Source of the DNA: Streptomyces sp. S.PB5
GTDB taxonomy: Bacteria > Actinomycetota > Actinomycetes > Streptomycetales > Streptomycetaceae
Reading direction: 5' to 3'
NCBI RefSeq assembly: GCF_030403745.1
Contig: NZ_JAQMWP010000021.1
Span: 62,001 to 126,000 of the forward strand
DNA length: 64,000 nt
Part shown: positions 59,092-64,000 of the stretch, in pieces
Position numbering within the stretch: the first letter of the stretch is position 1
How the letters are laid out: every line of letters starts with the position of its first letter
Notes under the pieces: model-generated
The model's input: the letters and a program-made list of their open reading frames with translations, nothing else
What the model was told of the DNA's origin: nothing
Database searches by the model: none
Position numbers and translations under genes: made by a program

Positions 59092-59625
59092 ATGCCCGAG
59101 GAAGCCAGGTCGGAATTCTGGAAGGGCCTCAAGCCGATCGCCGACTCGATGAAGCCCGACGCACAGCCGGAGGTCTACCTGTCCCAGGTGGCCACCGACG
59201 ACGACCGGTACTACGCACCGCTCAGCGAGACCGTGGGATCACGACCGCTGTGGATCAACGTCAAGGACAACTCCTGGGCCGACATCCTCTGCGCCAAAGA
59301 GGCCGGACTGGTCAACCGGCACTACCACCCGCACGAGGTGTTCGCGTACACGATCTCCGGTAAGTGGGGCTACCTGGAGCGCCCCTGGACCGCGCGGGCC
59401 GGTGACTTCGTCTACGAGGCCCCGGGCGAGGGCCACACGCTGGTCGCCTACGAGAGCGACGAGCCGATGAAGGCGTTCTTCATCGTCAAGGGCCCGTTGA
59501 TCTGGCTGGACGAGGACGGCAACACCACCGGCTACTTCGATGTCCACGACTACATCGAGCTGTGCCGGAACCACTACGACAAGGTCGGCATCGGTGCCGA
59601 CTATGTCAACTCACTCTTCCGGTGA
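59092..59625 (+). CDS. Cupin dioxygenase, 2,4'-dihydroxyacetophenone dioxygenase type
   Basis: This 177-residue single-domain cupin starts at ATG 59092, with AAGGAG 7 bases upstream. The metal site HYHPHEVFAYTISGKWGYLE (two His and a Glu) and GEGHTLVAYESDEPM (third His) are complete. Its length and sequence fit the 2,4'-dihydroxyacetophenone dioxygenase family, which cuts between the carbonyl and hydroxymethyl carbons to give 4-hydroxybenzoate and formate. That product is the substrate of PobA in this window. Related hydroxy-ketones are possible. It heads a rightward unit with an MFS transporter and a dehydrogenase. Confidence 0.8.
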   Translation: MPEEARSEFWKGLKPIADSMKPDAQPEVYLSQVATDDDRYYAPLSETVGSRPLWINVKDNSWADILCAKEAGLVNRHYHPHEVFAYTISGKWGYLERPWTARAGDFVYEAPGEGHTLVAYESDEPMKAFFIVKGPLIWLDEDGNTTGYFDVHDYIELCRNHYDKVGIGADYVNSLFR

Positions 59626-59656
59626 CCTCTGTCCCGCTGCTCTGAACGAGGTTCCG

Positions 59657-61012
59657 ATGTCACGTATCCGTACCCGTGTCCGGCCCGACGTGGAAGCGCC
59701 CGCGGCCGTCGACGGCACAGCACACCGCTATGAGAACCGGCTGCTGCTGGTCCTCTTCCTGGCCTTCGGATTCGTCTTCTTCGACCGCCAGGCACTGCCT
59801 TTCCTCGCCCCGTACATCAACAAGGAAATCCACCTGTCCAACACCGAGCTGGGCACGCTGTCCGGAGTACTGGCACTCACGTGGGCGCTGTCCGGGATCG
59901 TCGCCGGCCGTCTGTCGGACAAACTCGGCAGACGCAAACCCATTCTGATCGCCGCGGTGGTCCTCTTCTCCTGCTTCTCCGCGGCGGGCGGGTTGATGAC
60001 CGGCTTCCTCGGTCTGCTCGTCGCCCGGGCCCTGATGGGCGTGGCGGAAGGAGCCGTACTGCCGCTGGCCCAGTCGCTGATGGTGGAGGCGTCCCGGGAG
60101 AGCCGTCGCGGTCTGAACATGGGGCTGCTCCAGGGCTCGTCGGCGGGCCTGATGGGCGGGATCCTCGCCCCGTTGGCGGTGGTGTGGCTCGCCGAGCTCC
60201 ATGGCTGGCGGACGGCTCTTCTCGTGACGATCGTGCCCGGTCTGCTCATGGCGGCTTGGATCGCGAAGTCGGTTAGGGAGGTGCCGCCCGGTGGCCGGGC
60301 CCAGGTCGCCGTCGCCGACGCCGAGGCCACCACCGAGACGACGGCCGGTCCCAAGCCGTCGGTGCGGGAGGTGCTGGGACACCGCAACATCGTCCTGTGC
60401 ATGGCGGCAGCGTGCTGCTACCTCACCTGGTTCGTCGTCATCATCACCTTCACCCCTACGTACTTGCTGAACGTCAAGGACTTCTCTCCGAGCACCATGA
60501 GCGGCGTCATGACCTGCCTGGGCGTGGGGTGGGTGCTGTGGGGGTTCCTGACCCCGGCCGTTTCCGACCGCATCGGCCGCAAGCCGACCATGATCGCCTT
60601 CTCCGCGACAGCGGCCCTGTGTCCGCTTGCGATCGTCTACGTCAGCGATCCCGTGCTGCTGGGCCTGGTCATCGTGCTCACCTACACCGGGCTCGGCTGC
60701 TTCACCCTGTTCATGGCCACCATCCCCGCCGAGACGGTGCCCCGTGGCGCGCTGGCCACCGCGCTCGGGCTGGTCATGGGAGTCGGCGAGCTGGCCGGTG
60801 GCTTCCTCGCCCCGGTGATCGCCGGGCGTGCGTCGGACGTCTGGGGCCTGCAGACAGCCATGTTCATTTCCACCGGCGGCGCCGTCGTTGTCGTCCTGTT
60901 GTCCCTTGGTCTGCGGGAGACCGCGCCGCGGGTGCTGCGCCGGCGGGCCGGGCGGGCCGCGGTCGCGGCCGCGCTGGGCTCGGGCGCCGTGGTGGCGGGA
61001 GCGGCCGAATGA
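59657..61012 (+). CDS. MFS transporter, aromatic-acid/metabolite symporter type
   Basis: This 451-residue, twelve-helix transporter has the MFS signature GRLSDKLGRRKPILIAAVVL after helix 2 and DRIGRKPTMIAFSATAALCP in the second half. The charged FFDRQALPFLAPYINKEI in helix 1 is frequent in aromatic acid importers (AAHS/ACS types). It is 31 bp downstream of the cupin gene and overlaps the dehydrogenase by 4 bases, so it most likely imports the substrate of this unit. Confidence 0.85.
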   Translation: MSRIRTRVRPDVEAPAAVDGTAHRYENRLLLVLFLAFGFVFFDRQALPFLAPYINKEIHLSNTELGTLSGVLALTWALSGIVAGRLSDKLGRRKPILIAAVVLFSCFSAAGGLMTGFLGLLVARALMGVAEGAVLPLAQSLMVEASRESRRGLNMGLLQGSSAGLMGGILAPLAVVWLAELHGWRTALLVTIVPGLLMAAWIAKSVREVPPGGRAQVAVADAEATTETTAGPKPSVREVLGHRNIVLCMAAACCYLTWFVVIITFTPTYLLNVKDFSPSTMSGVMTCLGVGWVLWGFLTPAVSDRIGRKPTMIAFSATAALCPLAIVYVSDPVLLGLVIVLTYTGLGCFTLFMATIPAETVPRGALATALGLVMGVGELAGGFLAPVIAGRASDVWGLQTAMFISTGGAVVVVLLSLGLRETAPRVLRRRAGRAAVAAALGSGAVVAGAAE

Positions 61013-62172
61013 GGGCCGACCGGCACCGGATGAAGGCCGCCGTCTGGTACGGAGCCAGGGATGTCCGCATAGCCGAGGTGGACGTTCCCACACCCGGGCG
61101 CGGTGAGGTGCTCATCGAGGTTGCCTACTGCGGCATCTGCGGCAGCGACCTGCACGAGTACGCCGACGGGCCGCACGCCATTCCCGTCGTCGAGCCGCAT
61201 CCGGCCTCCGGCGCCACAGCTCCGCTCATCCTTGGTCACGAGTTCTGCGGGACGGTGGCGGCCCTCGGTCCGTCGGTGGTCGGCCTGACCATCGGTGACC
61301 GAGTCGCGGTCGAGCCGAACTACCGATGCGGGACGTGCCCACGGTGCCGGGCAGGTGAGTACAACATCTGCCGGCATTTCGGGTTCGCGGGGTTGATGGG
61401 GCACGGGGGTATGGCCGAGTACGCCGCCATTCCCGCCTATATGGCGCACCGCCTCCCCGAGGCCGTGTCGCTGGAGCAGGCCGCGCTCTTCGAACCGGCC
61501 TCGGTGGCTCTACACGCCCTACGGCGCGCCGGAACCACACCGGAGACCGTGACGGTGGTCGGCCTGGGCCCGGTCGGCCTGCTCACCGTTCGGCTCGCCG
61601 CGGAACGAAAGGTGCGGCGCATCGTCGCCGTCGACGTTTCCCCCGATCGCCTGCATCGCGCGGCCCGGCTCGGCGCCACCGACCTGGTCGACGCGGGCCT
61701 GGAAGAGGGCGCCGGGGCGCGGATCCGTGAGCTGACCGGCGGTGAGGGCGTCGATGTCGCGTTTGAGGCGGTCGGATCCGAGAGCGCCCTGCGCACCTGC
61801 CTGGCGGCGACCCGGCGCGGCGGCCGGGTGGTCCTCGTCGGTTTGGCCCGTGAGGTGTCCCTGGACGCCTTCGCCCTGGTCAACAACGAGCAGTCGATCG
61901 TCGCCAGCGTCGGCTACCGCGACACCTATCCGGAACTGATCCGGCTCGTCGCGGAGCGAGGGCTGGACTTGACACCGGTCGTCACCTCGACCATCGCCCT
62001 CGACGCCCTGATCCCTCACGGCTTCGACGCGCTGCTGGGCGGCCCGGGGGATCAGGTCAAGATTTTGGTCGACCCGGCCGCACATCGTGACCGCTTCGAC
62101 CACCTCGCCCCCTACGCGGCGTCAGCCGGGATGGCGAAGCACGCGTCCTCAGGGCGCGGGAGGGGGTGCTGA
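61009..62172 (+). CDS. Zinc-dependent alcohol/diol dehydrogenase (MDR family)
   Basis: This 387-residue NAD(P)-dependent enzyme starts at ATG 61009, coupled to the MFS stop; a second ATG at 61030 begins the family-typical MKAAVWYG. Catalytic zinc ligands: YCGICGSDLHEY (Cys), LGHEFCGTV (His/Glu); structural zinc: YRCGTCPRCRAGEYNICRHF with four Cys. Rossmann motif TVVGLGPVGLLTVRLAAERK. It resembles butanediol/threonine-type dehydrogenases. Placed with a hydroxyketone-cleaving cupin, it could oxidise a secondary alcohol or vicinal diol to the ketone substrate. Confidence 0.9.
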   Translation: MRADRHRMKAAVWYGARDVRIAEVDVPTPGRGEVLIEVAYCGICGSDLHEYADGPHAIPVVEPHPASGATAPLILGHEFCGTVAALGPSVVGLTIGDRVAVEPNYRCGTCPRCRAGEYNICRHFGFAGLMGHGGMAEYAAIPAYMAHRLPEAVSLEQAALFEPASVALHALRRAGTTPETVTVVGLGPVGLLTVRLAAERKVRRIVAVDVSPDRLHRAARLGATDLVDAGLEEGAGARIRELTGGEGVDVAFEAVGSESALRTCLAATRRGGRVVLVGLAREVSLDAFALVNNEQSIVASVGYRDTYPELIRLVAERGLDLTPVVTSTIALDALIPHGFDALLGGPGDQVKILVDPAAHRDRFDHLAPYAASAGMAKHASSGRGRGC

Positions 62173-62485
62173 GGCCACTCACCGCGATCACGCAGGCGGA
62201 TGGCGGCCGGCGCGCACACGACTGACGGATCCGCCTGGACGCGTCGGCGTGAGGCTTGGTCGCCATCCCTCCCGCTCCTGGCCTGCTTGCTTGCTCTCAA
62301 CACGACCGGTGACGCGGCAGCCCACTGCGGGTACCCTTCGCCGAAGGACAGCACCAGGCACCTCCGACGGCCCCTCACGTCAGAGCACGACGTCCAGCTC
62401 AGTGGCAGCACCGATTTCCTGCCGTCACGGACAGAGTGGTCCCGCACTACAGCCATCACGGACACGGGCTGGAAAGGAGATTCAG
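62173..62485. other. Intergenic, promoter region of AraC-type gene
   Basis: No open frame with plausible coding character was found in this stretch. It contains only the ribosome site AAAGGAG (62473-62479) of the next gene. No recognisable operator was found. Confidence 0.5.
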
Positions 62486-63442
62486 GTGAACCTGCCTCTT
62501 GTCTCCCGCGTGTCTACGCAATCGGTCGATCCGGCGGACCGCATCGACTTCTGGGAGGAACACAACCGACAGGCTCTGGTGGGCCTGACCTGCTCGTCGT
62601 ACTCGCAAGAGGGCTTGGTGGCCACGGAGACGAACGTGGAACTCGGCGATCTGCGTCTGGCCGAGATCGCCGGCAATGAGCACGTCATCGAACGGACTCC
62701 ACGGACTTGTCGGGCTCTGCCGAAGGACTCGGTGTTTGTCACGCTGCTCACCGCGGGTTGTGGGGTGTTCTTCCACGAGGGCGGCTGTGTCACCTTGCAG
62801 ACGGGCGACCTGATCCTTTACGACACGCGCCGCCCCTATCTGTTCGGGTTCCCCTCACCCATGCGGCAGTTGCTGGTGGACATCCCCCGTGAGGTGTTCG
62901 CCGCGCAGTGTGCCCCCGCCGAGGTGCCCGCACCGATACTGCTCGGCAAGGGGTCGGCCGCCGAAGGTGCCCAGGCATCCGCACTGGAGGCGGTACTGGC
63001 CGACTGGGTCACAGGGCAGGGCGGCGAGGACTCGGCCAGTGCCCAGGCCGCCGTGCTGGACCTCGTCCGTACGCTGGCCGCACCGAGGCTGGGTATTTCC
63101 GCTCCGCCCGCCATGCTCTCCCAACTGACCGTGGCCAAGGACTACATAGCCCGGCACCTCACCGACCCCGGGCTGAGCGCGGGGCGGGTCGCGGAGGCGA
63201 TCGGAGTGTCCGCGCGGCACCTCAGCCGTATCTTCCAGCCGACCGGGGTGAGCCCCTCCAGGTACATTCTCGAACAGCGGCTAGGCGAAGCCCGGCAGGT
63301 GCTCACCGATCCCGGCTCCCGCCATCTGACAATTGCCGAAGTCGCCCACACTTGGGGCTTCGCCAGCCAGGCCCATTTCACGCGGGTCTTCCGGAGCCGT
63401 TTCGGCCACACTCCCGGAGAGACGCGCCCGCACCTAAGCTGA
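62486..63442 (+). CDS. AraC-family regulator with AraC_binding_2 domain
   Basis: This 318-residue regulator starts at GTG 62486, with AAAGGAG 6 bases upstream. The N-terminal domain (SVDPADRIDFWEEHNRQALV; GDLILYDTRRPYLFGFPSPM) is that of the NahR/XylS-like sensor group. The C-terminal double helix-turn-helix shows LSAGRVAEAIGVSARHLSRI and LTIAEVAHTWGFASQAHFTR with FRSRFGHTPGETR. It follows the dehydrogenase in the same direction and is the probable activator of the cupin unit. Confidence 0.88.
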   Translation: MNLPLVSRVSTQSVDPADRIDFWEEHNRQALVGLTCSSYSQEGLVATETNVELGDLRLAEIAGNEHVIERTPRTCRALPKDSVFVTLLTAGCGVFFHEGGCVTLQTGDLILYDTRRPYLFGFPSPMRQLLVDIPREVFAAQCAPAEVPAPILLGKGSAAEGAQASALEAVLADWVTGQGGEDSASAQAAVLDLVRTLAAPRLGISAPPAMLSQLTVAKDYIARHLTDPGLSAGRVAEAIGVSARHLSRIFQPTGVSPSRYILEQRLGEARQVLTDPGSRHLTIAEVAHTWGFASQAHFTRVFRSRFGHTPGETRPHLS

Positions 63443-63456
63443 ACCGGTGGCTGTGG

Positions 63457-63478
63457 GACGGCGTGCGTGCACGCCGTC
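63457..63478 (+). terminator. Hairpin after the AraC-type gene
   Basis: GACGGCGTG and CACGCCGTC form a 9-bp perfect stem with a CGTG loop, 14 bases past the stop. There is no T-run. A strong hairpin of this sort is usual at Streptomyces gene ends. The interval from 63479 to 63794 shows no further gene. Confidence 0.55.
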
Positions 63479-63794
63479 TGCAACTGTTACACCGTCGACC
63501 CGCTCCGTGAACGCGCTCGTCATCTCCGCCAGCGCGTCGTCACCGTACGGGAGTCAGGCATGAACCTCAGCTGGGTCAGAACGAGGTCCCCCTGGTTGGA
63601 CCGGGACGAACTCGTCCGGCACCGAAGCTGACAGCGCCCTGCGGCGCCAACCAGGAGTGCGTCGCGACTGTGGCGACCGGCTGACGGCCGATGGGCCGCC
63701 TGTCGCGGCCGTCCAATGTTGGTCGTCTGTCCAAGACGCTGCGCTACAGTACGGATGAATACGTGTCTCGATCTCACAGGGGAAAGCGGACTGC

Positions 63795-63965
63795 ATGCCT
63801 CGCATGGCGGCGAAGGACCGACGGGAAGAGCTGATCGCAGCGGCGTTCCGAGTTATGGTCCGCGATGGAGTGACGAGAGCGACAACGCGCGCAATCGTCA
63901 CTGAAGCGGAGATGCCGTTGGGTGTTTTCCATTACTGCTTCAGTTCTCGGGAAGAGCTCCTCTAG
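63795..63965 (+). pseudogene. TetR-family regulator interrupted by an amber codon, 3' end outside
   Basis: From ATG 63795 the frame encodes MPRMAAKDRREELIAAAFRV, DGVTRATTRAIVTEAEMPLG and VFHYCFSSREELL, a normal TetR helix-turn-helix, and then TAG at 63963-63965. Without the TAG the frame continues with EVLTRFAARSA to the window edge, as TetR proteins do. The gene is therefore either a recent pseudogene or has a sequence error at one base. No suppressor system is known to me in this setting. Confidence 0.75.
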
Positions 63966-64000
63966 GAGGTCCTCACCCGCTTTGCCGCCAGGAGCGCCGA

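Noticed and set aside
1..64000. CRISPR arrays, rRNA and tRNA genes
   Set aside because: No regularly spaced short direct repeats and no rRNA or cloverleaf sequence were seen anywhere in the window.

Overview
ORGANISM. Very high G+C, frequent GTG starts, strong third-position GC, a probable leaderless TetR message, a cellulose-type CebR box, an ABC sugar importer without its own ATPase, and many IS and pseudogene fragments all point to a Streptomyces (or close actinomycete) chromosome, probably a variable arm region. No tRNA, rRNA or CRISPR array was seen. LAYOUT. 0-11.9 kb: the 3' part of one giant gene (over 3,900 codons here, 5' end outside the window) encoding a polymorphic-toxin-like protein. 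It has beta-rich repeats, two degenerate OTU-like segments, a coiled coil, a deaminase-like HxE...CxxC segment and three near-identical C-terminal repeats with two zinc-protease-like motifs each. 11.9-20 kb: decayed genes (LamG, beta-propeller, IS5/IS30 fragments, LysR, GH27, SDR) around an intact secreted S33 peptidase and an ArsR-type regulator with an MFS exporter. 20-29 kb: a LacI-controlled plant-sugar operon (solute-binding protein, two permeases, GH78 rhamnosidase, GH43 with lectin domain). 29-32 kb: an expansin-like gene with a CebR box, and a LacI pseudogene cut by a Tn3 transposase remnant. 32.2-36.4 kb: pobA, its AraC regulator, a siderophore-interacting-type reductase and a serine recombinase. 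37-40 kb: a P450-ferredoxin-reductase operon. 40-41.2 kb: a graveyard that includes a broken copy of part of the giant gene. CATABOLIC ISLAND (41.4-63.4 kb). Leftward: glutamine-synthetase-like ligase, P450, F420-dependent oxidoreductase, F420:NADP reductase. Rightward: ferredoxin, ferredoxin reductase, acetoacetate-decarboxylase-fold protein, HpaE-like dehydrogenase, HpaD-like extradiol dioxygenase, FAH-family (HpaG-like) enzyme, TetR. Then come an APC permease, PuuC-like and PuuD-like genes, and a MarR regulator. Five promoters (ligase, ferredoxin, permease, puuC, marR) each carry the same 14-bp inverted repeat at or just after the -10 box, which ties the genes into one regulon probably repressed by the MarR protein. 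My reading is a gamma-glutamylation route for an amine, probably aromatic or N-alkylated, joined to P450/F420 chemistry and meta-cleavage. A second unit (2,4'-dihydroxyacetophenone dioxygenase-type cupin, MFS, zinc dehydrogenase, AraC) could supply 4-hydroxybenzoate to pobA. The window ends in a TetR reading frame broken by an amber codon.
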